A stretch of 64,000 bases of DNA, taken from the NCBI GenBank assembly GCA_017651515.1, contig JAGCCU010000047.1, positions 62,001 through 126,000 of the forward strand. The letters run 5' to 3'. The stretch is from Muribaculaceae bacterium (lineage in GTDB: Bacteria > Bacteroidota > Bacteroidia > Bacteroidales > Muribaculaceae). Of this stretch, positions 1 through 8,344 are shown in pieces. The notes beneath the pieces are model-generated. The model was not told where the DNA came from and did not search any database. It saw only the letters and a list, made by a program, of their open reading frames with translations. Position numbers and translations under genes: made by a program. The first letter of the stretch is position 1. Each line of letters begins with the position of its first letter.

Positions 1-1145
1 TTCAACAAAATGCGAGCTTTAGTAAGTAAAACAGCAGTATTTGATAAATTCTTTGCCAACGCCTCATTCAACACAGCTATGGCATCGTCAAAGTTATTGC
101 CTCTTCCACGGTACTGAATAATATCGGCCTTAAGAGCGTAATAATCCATTTCATCGGGAGCGAGAGCAATAGCCTTGTTTATATTGCTGAGGGCATCATC
201 CCACTGAGTGAGTTCATGCTGGCACTTTGCGGCATAGTAGTAAATAGAATGATAGTCATAAAGATTGTTCAAAATGATACTCTTCAAATCCTTCAAAGCC
301 TGTCCATAGTGCTGGTGCCGCATTGCAATCATGGCACGGACATAGTAGAATGTTCCAACTCTTGGAGCCTTATCGTAGCTGTTTGCAAGAGCATCCATGA
401 CTGCGTCATAATGAGTGTCACTCATTTCCACCAATGCATTCAGTGCATCATTGCTGTCAGTTCCAACGCTCAAAGCCGAGATAAGGTCTTGGGCTGCGGG
501 TTCATACTGCTCCATCATCATAAGCACATTTGAACGATTGATATAAACTTGAGGCTCTGCTGTGAAGAGCTCTACTGCCCGATCAACATAGCCTGCAGCC
601 TTCTCATAGTTATTACGAGACACTTCAATCTGAGCCATACCATACATGGCATCATAACTGAGAGGATTGTCTCGCAGAATGATTGCATAGTTACGTTCGG
701 CCGCTGTAAGATCTCCTACTTTGTAACTTGCCTTGGCTAACATGTCGATAGTTGGCATCGAGTTTTCGTTAAGCAGAAGAGCCTGCCGCAAAGCCTCTAA
801 CTCATTCTGATATTCAGCCTTAGCATCATAGAGAGTAGCCAGAAGCATGTAGCTGTCGTAACGCAGTTCTTTTTCCTTATTGGGAATTGCTGCAATCACC
901 ATCTTAGCATCCTCAATGGCTTTGTCATATTCACCATTGTAATAAAGTTGGTTAGCACGGGCAAAACGGGTGTTGTAGTCACTCGGATCTTTGTCAAGAG
1001 CCTTGTTGTATACACCCATCACTGCTTCATTTATGCGATTTCTGACGCGAATATCATCGTCAGACAACTGTGCTTTCATCACCATTGGAGTTACCAACAG
1101 CATAACCAGCACTACGCATTTAAAAGAAAACAATTTTCTCATCAT
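1..1145 (-). CDS. Secreted TPR-repeat protein, partial (C-terminal end outside window)
   Basis: The minus strand is open from the ATG at 1145 to base 1, so at least 381 residues are present and the stop lies outside. The N-terminus (MMRKLFSFKCVVLVMLLV...) looks like a signal peptide ending near a KAQ site. The rest is helical with tetratricopeptide-like units, for example around the DPSDYNTRFARANQLYYNGE and NNYEKAAGYVDRAVELF segments, so it is probably a periplasmic or surface scaffold protein. The start overlaps the kdsA stop by four bases (ATGA), which points to translational coupling in the MFS-rsmE-kdsA-TPR gene run. The exact role is unknown. Confidence 0.8.
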   Translation of the reverse strand, partial: MMRKLFSFKCVVLVMLLVTPMVMKAQLSDDDIRVRNRINEAVMGVYNKALDKDPSDYNTRFARANQLYYNGEYDKAIEDAKMVIAAIPNKEKELRYDSYMLLATLYDAKAEYQNELEALRQALLLNENSMPTIDMLAKASYKVGDLTAAERNYAIILRDNPLSYDAMYGMAQIEVSRNNYEKAAGYVDRAVELFTAEPQVYINRSNVLMMMEQYEPAAQDLISALSVGTDSNDALNALVEMSDTHYDAVMDALANSYDKAPRVGTFYYVRAMIAMRHQHYGQALKDLKSIILNNLYDYHSIYYYAAKCQHELTQWDDALSNINKAIALAPDEMDYYALKADIIQYRGRGNNFDDAIAVLNEALAKNLSNTAVLLTKARILL

Positions 1146-1969
1146 ATCTTATCAATTTTATTTATAGTCAGTTTAAGTTCTGCCAATCTAGTCAATAGCG
1201 ATTCCATCAAATCGAGCCTCAGCATATTTGCACCGTCACTCTTGGCGATGAGAGGATTTTCATGAGTCTCAATAAACAACCCATCGGCACCTACAGCAAT
1301 CGCAGCGCGGGCAATGGTCTCAATAAACTCCGGTTTTCCTCCTGTAACTCCTGCTGTTTGGTTTGGCTGTTGCAGAGAGTGTGTAACATCTACGATGACT
1401 GGAGCATATTTCTGCATTACTTTTATGCTGCGGAAATCAACCACCAAATCCTGATAGCCAAACATAGAACCACGCTCAGTAATAGTCACGTCACTTCCAC
1501 CTGCGCTTCGCACCTTGTTGACGGCATGTTCCATGGCTTGAGGAGAAAGAAATTGTCCTTTCTTAATATTAATCATTCGGCCAGTCTTAGCTGCAGCAAC
1601 AAGTAAATCGGTCTGTCTGCAAAGGAACGCTGGAATCTGTAGTATATCCACAAATTGAGCTGCCATATCGGCTTCATCAGGAGTATGTATATCGGTAAGA
1701 ACGGGTATTCCAAACTCCGTTCCTACTTTTTTCAAGATGTTCAAGGCTTTCTGGTCTCCAATTCCAGTAAACGAATCAAGCCTCGAACGGTTAGCCTTCC
1801 GATAGCTACCCTTAAACACGTACGGAATGCCCAGCCGCCGCGTGATCTCAGTCACATGCTGGGCTATTCGCATGGCCATTTCCTCTCCCTCGATTACGCA
1901 AGGTCCTGCGATAAGGAAGAATTGTCCATTTGCCGATTTAAGTGTATCTATCATTCTCTTTATCATCAT
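1142..1969 (-). CDS. kdsA: 3-deoxy-8-phosphooctulonate synthase (KDO8P synthase)
   Basis: This cytosolic enzyme condenses phosphoenolpyruvate with arabinose 5-phosphate to make KDO 8-phosphate for the LPS inner core. The 275-residue length is normal. The family segments are clear: LIAGPCVIEGEE near residues 19-30, KGSYRKANRSR near 54, and THSLQQPN near 196. Cys24 in the GPC motif sits where metal-dependent KDO8P synthases (Aquifex type) carry the metal-binding cysteine, while the E. coli metal-free type has asparagine, so I infer the metal-dependent class. The start overlaps the rsmE stop by one base (TAATG), and the stop overlaps the TPR gene start, so the genes are coupled. Confidence 0.96.
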   Translation of the reverse strand: MMIKRMIDTLKSANGQFFLIAGPCVIEGEEMAMRIAQHVTEITRRLGIPYVFKGSYRKANRSRLDSFTGIGDQKALNILKKVGTEFGIPVLTDIHTPDEADMAAQFVDILQIPAFLCRQTDLLVAAAKTGRMINIKKGQFLSPQAMEHAVNKVRSAGGSDVTITERGSMFGYQDLVVDFRSIKVMQKYAPVIVDVTHSLQQPNQTAGVTGGKPEFIETIARAAIAVGADGLFIETHENPLIAKSDGANMLRLDLMESLLTRLAELKLTINKIDKI

Positions 1970-2691
1970 TATTTCGATGCAGAAGCATCAATTGCATGAA
2001 TAATCGAACAAGCCACCATTGCAGCAGTCTCGGTGCGCAATCTGGATGCCCCAAATGTAACAGGAATATATCCCACGGCCTTTGCCTGATTGATTTCCTC
2101 CTGCGAGAAATCGCCTTCAGGTCCTATCAGAATGGTCACATCACTTCCGGGTGTATAGGCTTTGGCAAGATCCACGCGCTCATCACATGGCAACGTAGGA
2201 TCGCAATAAGCTATAAACCGCTGACCATTATTCGGCTCATTGAGGAAACCAGCTATTGGCGTCAGTTCATCAAGTTGCGGAAGTGTAGCCTTCAACGACT
2301 GCTTCATGGCTGAGACCATGATTTTTCTTAGCCGCTCACTCCTGAACTGTTTACGTTCTCCATTATGACAAGACAAGGGAATAATGCGGTCTACCCCTAT
2401 CTCGGTACATTTTTCCAACAGCCACTCGGTGCGGTCGGTATGTTTAGTTGGAGCAACAGCAATCGCAATGCGATGACCCCAGCTAGGTCTTTCTTCTCGA
2501 ACGTTAACTATATCTACCGAGCACCCTTTATTGCTGGCAAAGGTAATTTGACAATCAAAACACTTACCTTTTCCATCAACAACCTGAATCATATCACCTT
2601 CACCAAGTCGAAGAACACGCACACAATGATTCGACTCATCTTCGGTGAGTTTCAAGGTCTGAGCAATATCGGGGCAATAGAAACGGTTCAT
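1969..2691 (-). CDS. rsmE: 16S rRNA m3U1498 methyltransferase RsmE
   Basis: RsmE methylates N3 of U1498 in helix 44 of 16S rRNA using S-adenosylmethionine. The protein (240 residues) has the N-terminal PUA-like part (MNRFYCPDI..., HCVRVLRLGEGD) and the C-terminal SPOUT knot with the typical ILIGPEGDFSQEEI and LRTETAAM motifs near residues 190-230. The length fits the family. Both ends overlap neighbours by one base in TAATG arrangements: the MFS gene upstream and kdsA downstream. That makes it part of one coupled transcript driven from the promoter at about 4060-4090. Confidence 0.96.
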   Translation of the reverse strand: MNRFYCPDIAQTLKLTEDESNHCVRVLRLGEGDMIQVVDGKGKCFDCQITFASNKGCSVDIVNVREERPSWGHRIAIAVAPTKHTDRTEWLLEKCTEIGVDRIIPLSCHNGERKQFRSERLRKIMVSAMKQSLKATLPQLDELTPIAGFLNEPNNGQRFIAYCDPTLPCDERVDLAKAYTPGSDVTILIGPEGDFSQEEINQAKAVGYIPVTFGASRLRTETAAMVACSIIHAIDASASK

Positions 2692-4010
2692 TATTTCTCT
2701 CTCACGTGCTTATACTTGAACAGGAACATGAACGAAACGGCAACCACCAGAGCAAAGCTTGCAAAGATGTACCATGCAGTGCTCCAGCTAGTCGGAGTGT
2801 TACCCACCAGGAAGCCGTCATCGGTCCAGTGGCACAGGCTGTTGACAATAGCTCCTGCAGCCAAGGTTCCGATTGTGGCACCCAAGCCATTGGTCATCAA
2901 CATGAACAGACCCTGGGCCGATGCCTTGACATCTGGAGCGCATTCTTTATCTACAAAGATGCCGCCTGAGACATTGAAGAAGTCAAACGCAACACCATAA
3001 ACCAGGCAAGACAGAACAATAAGTATAACACCCGGGAAGGCGGGGTTGCCAGCACCGAAGAATCCGAATCTTAATACCCAAGCAAACATGGCAATCAGCA
3101 TCACGACCTTAATTCCATAACGCTTGAGGAAGAACGGAATCAACAAGATGCACAGGGCCTCGGCAATCTGAGACAGAGAAACCAGCATGGTGGCGTTATT
3201 AGCACCGAAGGTATCGGCCATCGCGGGATCACTCTTAAAATGTGTCAGATATGGAGTGGCAAAACCGTTGGTTACTTGCAGCGACATACCCAGCATAGCC
3301 GAGAATATAAAGAACATTGCCATCTTTTTGGTTTTGAAAAGCTTGAAGGCGCTTAAACCCAACTGCTCGGCCAAAGACTGCGATTCCTTCTTCACAAGTT
3401 TACACTGCGGCAAGGTCAAGCAGTACAAGAACAAGATAATGCTCAACAATCCCGACACCATGAACTGCATGTAGGTGTATTGGAACTTGTCGGCATTTTC
3501 GCCCAAAGTAAAGCCAAGACCGCCGTCGTCAAAAACAGCGCAGTTTACAAACCACATCGTGCAGATGAAGCCGATGGTGCCGAACACACGGATAGGCGGA
3601 AAATCCTTCTCGGTATCCAAGCCGTTGTCTTTGAGGATAGTGAACGCCGTCGTGTTCGACAAAGCCAGCGTGGGCATATAGAAAGCCACACTAAGCGTAT
3701 AGATAGTAATGAACGCCACTTTGTCTGGCATGGGGTTAGTCATGCCCATGTAGGCCAGAGCTATCATTGCCGTACCTGCAACCAAATGGCAGATGCCCAG
3801 CAAGCGCTGCGGCTGAATATATTTGTCAGCAACAATACCCATGAGCGTGGGCATGAAAATCGACACGATGCCCTGAATGGCATAGAACCATGAAATTTCG
3901 GCCCCCATGCCGGCACGTCCCAAATAGTTTCCCATGCAGGTGAGGTAAGCTCCCCAGACAGCAAACTCCAGGAAGTTCATCACTATCAGTCTTAGCTTAA
4001 TGTTCTTCAT
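2691..4010 (-). CDS. MFS transporter, nucleoside:H+ symporter (NupG/XapB-like)
   Basis: A 439-residue inner-membrane protein with about twelve hydrophobic segments. The N-terminus (MKNIKLRLIVMNFLEFAVWG) and the segment GIVADKYIQPQRLLGICH resemble the Bacteroidota branch of the nucleoside:proton symporter family. The usual role is uptake of nucleosides, but substrate cannot be read from sequence, and related Bacteroidota members are also annotated simply as MFS transporters. It is the first gene of the run with rsmE, kdsA and the TPR gene, and a good Bacteroidota promoter lies 50-80 bases upstream. There is no obvious functional link to its operon partners. Confidence 0.85.
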   Translation of the reverse strand: MKNIKLRLIVMNFLEFAVWGAYLTCMGNYLGRAGMGAEISWFYAIQGIVSIFMPTLMGIVADKYIQPQRLLGICHLVAGTAMIALAYMGMTNPMPDKVAFITIYTLSVAFYMPTLALSNTTAFTILKDNGLDTEKDFPPIRVFGTIGFICTMWFVNCAVFDDGGLGFTLGENADKFQYTYMQFMVSGLLSIILFLYCLTLPQCKLVKKESQSLAEQLGLSAFKLFKTKKMAMFFIFSAMLGMSLQVTNGFATPYLTHFKSDPAMADTFGANNATMLVSLSQIAEALCILLIPFFLKRYGIKVVMLIAMFAWVLRFGFFGAGNPAFPGVILIVLSCLVYGVAFDFFNVSGGIFVDKECAPDVKASAQGLFMLMTNGLGATIGTLAAGAIVNSLCHWTDDGFLVGNTPTSWSTAWYIFASFALVVAVSFMFLFKYKHVREK

Positions 4011-4059
4011 AACAAGTATCTTTTATATCATTTTAAATTCAATATCGGCAATTTGGCCA

Positions 4060-4090
4060 CAAAGGTACGAATTTTCTTAATGTTTTGCCA
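4060..4090 (-). promoter_or_regulatory. Bacteroidota-type promoter for the MFS-rsmE-kdsA-TPR operon
   Basis: On the minus strand the -7 box TACCTTTG lies at 4067-4060 and a weak -33 box TGGC at 4090-4087, with 19 bases between. TACCTTTG matches the TAnnTTTG consensus of the primary sigma factor in Bacteroidota. The -33 part lies inside the 3' end of the preceding gene. Confidence 0.6.
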
Positions 4091-4652
4091 TTTTTGAGGC
4101 AATTATTTTTTGAATTTCGGCTGCACGCTCATATTCTTCACTGTCCACGTAGTGCTGAAGACGCTCTTGCAGACGCTCAATAGACAACTCCTCATCATTG
4201 TGGGAATCGGCTGTTCTGATGGGCTCTCCGTCATCTCCGGCAACGTATCCGGCCTTTTCTACAATCTGCTCATGAGCAAAAATAGGAGCTCCCGTGCGAA
4301 GCGCAATGGCAACGGCATCACTTGTGCGGCAGTCAAGTTCGGTAGAGACGGCCTCACTGCTCAGATGCAAACGAGAGAAGAACACTCCATTGTCGAATTT
4401 ATATATTTCTACACGTTCGGGCATTATGCGGAAAGCCTGAAGAACACTTCGGAACAAATCATGAGTGATGGGACGAGGCGGGATGACTCCCTCCAGCCGC
4501 ATTGCTATCGCCTGAGCTTCGGTAGTGCCAACCACCAGCGGCACTATTCGCTCGCCATTCTTCTCTTTCAACAGAAGGGCATAGGCATTGTGGGAATACG
4601 CATTTCTTGTAATGCCAAGTACTTCCAATTCAACTAAATCCGTGTTAGTCAT
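4077..4652 (-). CDS. Bifunctional nuclease (BFN/DUF151) domain protein with UVR motif
   Basis: The 191-residue protein has an N-terminal BFN (DUF151) domain, roughly residues 1-135, with family segments PLVVGTTEAQAIA and DCRTSDAVAIALRTGAPIF. A short C-terminal helix pair (residues about 150-188, LQERLQHYVDSEEYERAAEI) matches the UvrB/UvrC interaction motif. BFN proteins of plants have reported nuclease activity, but the role in Bacteroidota is not settled. The UVR motif suggests binding to UvrB or UvrC-like partners or to Clp-type adaptors (inference). It follows mnmA by 30 bases and is probably in the same transcript. Confidence 0.88.
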   Translation of the reverse strand: MTNTDLVELEVLGITRNAYSHNAYALLLKEKNGERIVPLVVGTTEAQAIAMRLEGVIPPRPITHDLFRSVLQAFRIMPERVEIYKFDNGVFFSRLHLSSEAVSTELDCRTSDAVAIALRTGAPIFAHEQIVEKAGYVAGDDGEPIRTADSHNDEELSIERLQERLQHYVDSEEYERAAEIQKIIASKMAKH

Positions 4653-4682
4653 TAAATCTTTTCTTTAAGGTTGGTTTTTCCT

Positions 4683-5753
4683 TTATTTTGAACCGACAAT
4701 CATTCCGCTTCCGAAACACAGGTGTCGGTTTTCATCGTAAATTACAGCATATTGACCTGGAGCAATTCCCTGAACATCACTCTCGCTTTCGAGCAACCAT
4801 TCACGATCGGAAATGCGGGTAAAGTTGGCATTCATGAATACTGGCGTATGGCGATTCTTGAAAGTCACCTTTACCAGCGAAGTCACATCATCCCATGGAC
4901 ATCCGCCTATGAAATGCATTTCATCGAGATGTAATGTACGTCCATATTGCTTTTCTGTGCCATACCCTCCCGAGACATAAATTATGTTCTCTTCCACATT
5001 CTTTTTAACCACATACCACGGTCCCCCGCTCAGACCAAGCCCCTTGCGCTGGCCTATAGTATGGAACCAGTAACCTCGATGTTCGCCGAGTTTCCTGCCG
5101 GTCTCGATTTCTATAATCGGACCTCGTCGCTCCCCCAGATAGCGGCGGATAAAATCATTATAGTTTATCTGTCCTAGGAAGCAAATTCCCTGACTGTCTT
5201 TGCGAGAGGCATTTGGCAGGCGTACTTCCTGTGCTATGCGCCGCACCTCCTCCTTTGGCAAGTTGCCGATTGGGAAAATCAAGTGGTTGAGTTGCTCTTG
5301 AGTAATCTGGGCGAGGAAGTCGGTCTGATCCTTTACGGGGTCTATTGCAGTGGCTAAATACTTTCGTCCATCTATGATATCTGTAGTGGCATAGTGTCCG
5401 GTTGCCGTCAGGTCAAATTCCTTGCCCCAGCGCTGCTCGAAATAGCCAAATTTAATCATGCGGTTGCACATCATATCGGGATTTGGCGTCAATCCCGCTT
5501 TCACTGTGCGCAAGGCATATTCCATCACGTTGTCCCAGTATTCTTCATGCAGAGAGACAACGTCAAAGGGCAATCCATATTTGCGCGCAATTAGAGTGCA
5601 CATCTCTATGTCTTCATCGGCCGAGCAGTCTCCCTCGTCAATGTCGAGGCCGATGCGGATGTAGAACAAGTGCAAGTCTTCGCCCTGCTCCACCAGACGG
5701 TGCACCACCACGGCACTGTCGACGCCTCCTGATATCAATACAGCTATTGCCAT
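4683..5753 (-). CDS. mnmA: tRNA-specific 2-thiouridylase MnmA
   Basis: MnmA adds sulfur to C2 of the wobble uridine in tRNA-Lys, -Glu and -Gln, activating the base with ATP. The 356-residue protein starts with the PP-loop motif SGGVDSAV (residues 8-15). The two redox-active cysteines are present in [15 protein letters not shown] (near 95) and [10 protein letters not shown] (near 191). The tRNA-binding and C-terminal beta-barrel domains are of normal length. The start at 5753 places the PP-loop right at the N-terminus, as in the family. A block of short-period repeats separates it from the DoxX gene upstream, and the BFN gene follows closely. Confidence 0.97.
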   Translation of the reverse strand: MAIAVLISGGVDSAVVVHRLVEQGEDLHLFYIRIGLDIDEGDCSADEDIEMCTLIARKYGLPFDVVSLHEEYWDNVMEYALRTVKAGLTPNPDMMCNRMIKFGYFEQRWGKEFDLTATGHYATTDIIDGRKYLATAIDPVKDQTDFLAQITQEQLNHLIFPIGNLPKEEVRRIAQEVRLPNASRKDSQGICFLGQINYNDFIRRYLGERRGPIIEIETGRKLGEHRGYWFHTIGQRKGLGLSGGPWYVVKKNVEENIIYVSGGYGTEKQYGRTLHLDEMHFIGGCPWDDVTSLVKVTFKNRHTPVFMNANFTRISDREWLLESESDVQGIAPGQYAVIYDENRHLCFGSGMIVGSK

Positions 5754-5756
5754 CTT

Positions 5757-5865
5757 CTCAGTTCTCAGTTCTCAGTTTTCAGTTTTTCAGTTACAAGTAA
5801 ACAAGTAGACAAGTAAACAAGCGTTTAGTTACAAGTTACGAGGCTTGGTTCTTGGTTCTCGCCTA
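5757..5865. repeat. Intergenic period-7/period-8 spacer repeat, copy 1
   Basis: The gap between mnmA and the DoxX gene is built from short tandem units. A period-7 block of cagttct-like units (5762-5790) is followed by a period-8 block of ACAAGTAA-like units (about 5793-5824), then a TTACAAGTTACGAGGC core and a cttggtt-type period-7 tail. The block at 6355-6462 is a near copy in the same orientation; 9179-9286 and 10112-10249 share parts. No coding potential or terminator was seen in it. Confidence 0.75.
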
Positions 5866-6342
5866 TCACGCTTTCTCCAGCACCTCATCGTCGGCATTGT
5901 CGTCAATCAGGTGTGCGCTGATTATATAATCAAGCGAAATCTTTCCAGGTCCGGCAAGCAGCAGGTAGATGAATATGCCTATGAACATCACCGGATAACC
6001 AGGCTGGAAATTAAAGAACGGATTAGCAACATTGCCTTGCGACGACAGGATTACACTCTCTGCAACACACATGATCACCAACGGGGGCAATATTGCCAGA
6101 CGCATGAGCAACCCGAGAATGATGAACGTGGCGCACAGCAGCTCAATCACCATCAGCACCGACATCGATGCCTCGGGCGAAAGTCCCATGAAGCCATGGA
6201 ATGCCGGTACGATTTCCTCAAAGTGAAGCATCTGACGAATGCACAGCTCCAGAAACATAACCCCTGTGAAAAGGCGCAGGAACAGGCGCGACAGATTGCT
6301 ATATGTGTAACCTACACAGTAAAAAAACAGTTTCTTCCACAT
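5866..6342 (-). CDS. DoxX family membrane protein
   Basis: A 158-residue inner-membrane protein with four hydrophobic segments and the DoxX family pattern (LFLRLFTGVMFLELCIRQML, then PEASMSVLMVIELLCATFII). DoxX-type proteins are small membrane partners of quinone- or redox-linked systems, but most bacterial members have no known function. The gene stands between two copies of the spacer repeat, with a DUF5106 thioredoxin-fold gene upstream and mnmA downstream. No catalytic residues can be named. Confidence 0.8.
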   Translation of the reverse strand: MWKKLFFYCVGYTYSNLSRLFLRLFTGVMFLELCIRQMLHFEEIVPAFHGFMGLSPEASMSVLMVIELLCATFIILGLLMRLAILPPLVIMCVAESVILSSQGNVANPFFNFQPGYPVMFIGIFIYLLLAGPGKISLDYIISAHLIDDNADDEVLEKA

Positions 6343-6354
6343 GGTTGTATAGTT

Positions 6355-6462
6355 ATCAGTTTTCAGTTTTCAGTTACAAGTAAACGAGTAGACAAGTAAA
6401 CAAGCATTTCGTTACAAGTTACGAGGCTCAGCTCTTGATTCTCGGTTCTTGGTTCTTGGCTC
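6355..6462. repeat. Intergenic period-7/period-8 spacer repeat, copy 2
   Basis: A near copy of the block at 5757-5865 in the same orientation: cagtttt units, then ACAAGTAA, ACGAGTAG, ACAAGTAA, ACAAGCAT units, the TTACAAGTTACGAGGC core, and gattct/ggttctt units. It fills the whole gap between the DoxX and DUF5106 genes. Confidence 0.75.
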
Positions 6463-7341
6463 TTACTCTATCGCCTGTTTAAACTCGGCAATAGTGATGT
6501 TCTTGTTCATAATCTTATGTTCGGCATCAAGCATATAGCATGACGGCATCATGCGCACGTCAAGTTTTGATGTCAGATTCGAGGAATAGCCTTTCACCCA
6601 GCCATCGGGCAACGATGCCGCCCAATCGCTCGAAGGCTTTCCGTCGTAGATGCACATAACCCTCACCTGCCCTTCATCCATCAGGCGGGCCAGGTTCACG
6701 TCGGTTGCCAGACGGGTACGGCCTATGCTGCTGTCAACGCTTGAATCCATGAACACGAGCAGCAGCACGTTGCTCACCGGCACATCCATCAGCTTCATCT
6801 TCTGATCGGTCACGGCATCCACGTAATCCAGTTCAAGGGTCATGCCCTCCTGACAGGCGGTCATGCGGCCTATCTGCTGCTGGTAATACTCACGTTCTTC
6901 CTTCTTCAGCACCGTGGCTGCGGCCAGCGAGCGGGCAAACTCCACATACACCTCGTCGCTCCAGTAGTCGGCATACGGGCCATAGAGCACCGCCTCAGCT
7001 ATGCGACCCACCTTGCTCAGGTTCTCCGCATTGCTGCGCAGCTTGAACATGAAGTCACGCACGCTCGACAGCACCACCGTGCGATGTCCGAACCTAAACA
7101 CATCGACATAGTCGCGGAACGTCTTCACAAGCGATGCATCGTTGGTGATGGGCTTTGTCAAGTCGAAACCATCCCAGAAATGCATCATCACATAGTTCGA
7201 CCGGCTCTCCAGCGACGTACACGTGTCGGGGGCCTGCGGATAGCTGAACAGAGCAGGGACCTCATCTTGAGCTACCATGGTCGCGCAATGGACTGTAAAA
7301 AGCGCAATTACGAGAACCTTTATGAAATTCAGTCTTTTCAT
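6463..7341 (-). CDS. Secreted DUF5106 protein with degenerate thioredoxin fold
   Basis: The ATG at 7341 gives a 292-residue product with a clear signal peptide (MKRLNFIKVLVIALFTVHC, ending near a VAQ site). An upstream in-frame start at 7392 would place translation above the transcription start of the promoter at 7368-7398 and is rejected. The N-terminal part (MMHFWDGFDL..., DVFRFGHRTV) is DUF5106-like. The C-terminal part is a TlpA/thioredoxin-like fold. At the usual active-site position the sequence reads FMDSSVDSSIG, so both cysteines of the normal CxxC appear replaced by serines or absent. A role as a binding or folding protein rather than an oxidoreductase is inferred. Confidence 0.8.
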   Translation of the reverse strand: MKRLNFIKVLVIALFTVHCATMVAQDEVPALFSYPQAPDTCTSLESRSNYVMMHFWDGFDLTKPITNDASLVKTFRDYVDVFRFGHRTVVLSSVRDFMFKLRSNAENLSKVGRIAEAVLYGPYADYWSDEVYVEFARSLAAATVLKKEEREYYQQQIGRMTACQEGMTLELDYVDAVTDQKMKLMDVPVSNVLLLVFMDSSVDSSIGRTRLATDVNLARLMDEGQVRVMCIYDGKPSSDWAASLPDGWVKGYSSNLTSKLDVRMMPSCYMLDAEHKIMNKNITIAEFKQAIE

Positions 7342-7367
7342 TAACAATCTATTTACCTTAAAACAAG

Positions 7368-7398
7368 CAAAATTAGTGCAAATCGAACACAATACAAA
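7368..7398 (-). promoter_or_regulatory. Strong Bacteroidota-type promoter for the DUF5106 gene
   Basis: On the minus strand TTTG (7398-7395) is followed after 19 bases by TAATTTTG (7375-7368). This is a full match to the TTTG-N19-TAnnTTTG consensus. The expected transcript start near 7360 lies just upstream of the ATG at 7341, which decides the start codon. Confidence 0.75.
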
Positions 7399-7727
7399 AT
7401 AAAAAACTTGTTTTTTGTTTTTATTGTTGAGGTGCAGCCTGATTTATCCAACATTACTGCAAGTTCAGCGCAATACAAAATTTTTAGCAGCAAATAAATT
7501 GTTTTTCCACTTTTTCCGATTTTTCCACAGTATGCGTGAGAATGACAAGAACGGAGAACAGATTCTAGCAACTCGTAGCTCGTTTTATCCAAACACATTG
7601 TGAGTGCCAGCCTATGGCGTTCAAAAGAGTGTCCCTCGAAGAGCGAACACTTTTATATAATGTAACGATGACCCGTCAGATTACTTTACATCTAATGTAG
7701 ATTCAAGCGGATGAAAGGAGATTGAAA
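7399..7727. other. Intergenic stretch with A/T-rich half repeats and a weak hairpin
   Basis: No convincing protein gene lies here. The stretch holds the left copy of the TTTTTCCGATTTTTCC repeat (7511-7526). A short imperfect hairpin at 7625-7654 (AGAGTGT pairing with ACACTTT, T-rich tail) may be a weak plus-strand terminator. ATGTAA and TTACAT half-sites lie in 7659-7692. Confidence 0.4.
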
Positions 7728-7973
7728 ATGACTAGAGAAGAAACAAATAAAAAACTTTCCGACAATGGCATGTACATTACTGTTGAGCCTTGCTATGCAA
7801 CAATGGAAAAGCCTTTCCGGTGGAAAGTAATGAAAATTCAAGGCTATTGGGGCGGCAGCGCATCTTACTATGCACCCGTGGCATTTGGTGATTCAAGCAC
7901 TCGTGAAATCGCTCGTGAGGACGCAGAGAAATATACTCTGGAAAATCTGATTTCAAATGACAAAAGTGACTAA
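7728..7973 (+). CDS. Small hypothetical protein (81 aa)
   Basis: I do not recognise this protein. The ATG at 7728 has a strong Shine-Dalgarno sequence AAAGGAG seven bases upstream, which is unusual for this phylum and supports translation from here rather than from the TTG at 7722. The product is soluble and mixed in charge (MTREETNKKLSDNGMYITVE..., then WRWKVMKIQGYWGG-like centre, and a charged helix AREDAEKYTLENLI at the end). It is on the plus strand, opposite to its neighbours, and belongs to the repeat-bounded island. It could be a small accessory-element protein. Confidence 0.55.
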   Translation: MTREETNKKLSDNGMYITVEPCYATMEKPFRWKVMKIQGYWGGSASYYAPVAFGDSSTREIAREDAEKYTLENLISNDKSD

Positions 7974-7988
7974 TCAGTTTAAGATTTA

Positions 7989-8060
7989 GTTTTTCCGTTT
8001 TTTCCGTTTTTTTTTCCGCTTATATATAAAAGCGGAAAAAACGGAAAAAAACGGAAAAAC
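7989..8060. repeat. Long palindrome of TTTTTCCG units
   Basis: The left arm (7989-8021) carries three TTTTTCCG-type units, and the right arm (8030-8060) carries the complementary CGGAAAAA units, with an 8-base A/T loop. The arms differ only in the lengths of the T and A runs, so about 30 base pairs can form. It lies between the two small ORFs. It lacks a U-run after the hairpin on the plus strand, so it is not a standard intrinsic terminator. Confidence 0.7.
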
Positions 8061-8103
8061 CATAAACCCAACTTAATTTATTAACTATCAAAAATTTACA
8101 ACA

Positions 8104-8325
8104 ATGGCAAAAGAAAAAACCAGTATCGATGCTATCAAGGATTGGGGAGCAGTGATCTCCTTCATCGTCCAGCTCTTGAAACTCTTCTTCTCGCTCATCG
8201 GCGAGGTCAAGGAAGAAAAGAAAAACGGGCAGCCTATGGCTGCAGTGGATTTCCCAGTGACCAGCGAGGTTCTGAAAAGAAAAAGGCGAAACACCGTGTT
8301 GTGTTTTTATTGTGGCCGTCTGTGA
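8104..8325 (+). CDS. Small hypothetical protein with one hydrophobic helix (73 aa)
   Basis: I do not recognise this protein. It starts with a charged stretch (MAKEKTSIDAIKDWG), has one hydrophobic segment (AVISFIVQLLKLFFSLIGEV, residues 16-35) and then a Lys/Arg-rich tail (KEEKKNGQ, LKRKRRN). The design is like small membrane-active or phage-like accessory peptides, but no family match can be claimed. The ATG at 8104 follows an A/T-rich leader. A hairpin terminator overlaps the stop codon. It is part of the repeat-bounded island together with the ORF at 7728. The final ten residues are odd and the reading frame there is less certain. Confidence 0.45.
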   Translation: MAKEKTSIDAIKDWGAVISFIVQLLKLFFSLIGEVKEEKKNGQPMAAVDFPVTSEVLKRKRRNTVLCFYCGRL

Positions 8326-8344
8326 AGATAGCCACAATTCTTTT
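8309..8344 (+). terminator. Intrinsic terminator after the small ORF
   Basis: ATTGTGGC (8309-8316) pairs with GCCACAAT (8331-8338), loop of 14 bases, followed by TCTTTT. The stop codon of the 8104 ORF lies in the loop. Confidence 0.55.

Noticed and set aside
7353-7598. Minus-strand 81-residue ORF before the DUF5106 gene
   Set aside because: It overlaps the strong promoter at 7368-7398 and is Cys/Leu-rich like a shadow frame.
7989-8060. CRISPR-like short repeats
   Set aside because: The TTTTTCCG units are inverted arms of a palindrome with no spacers of even length.
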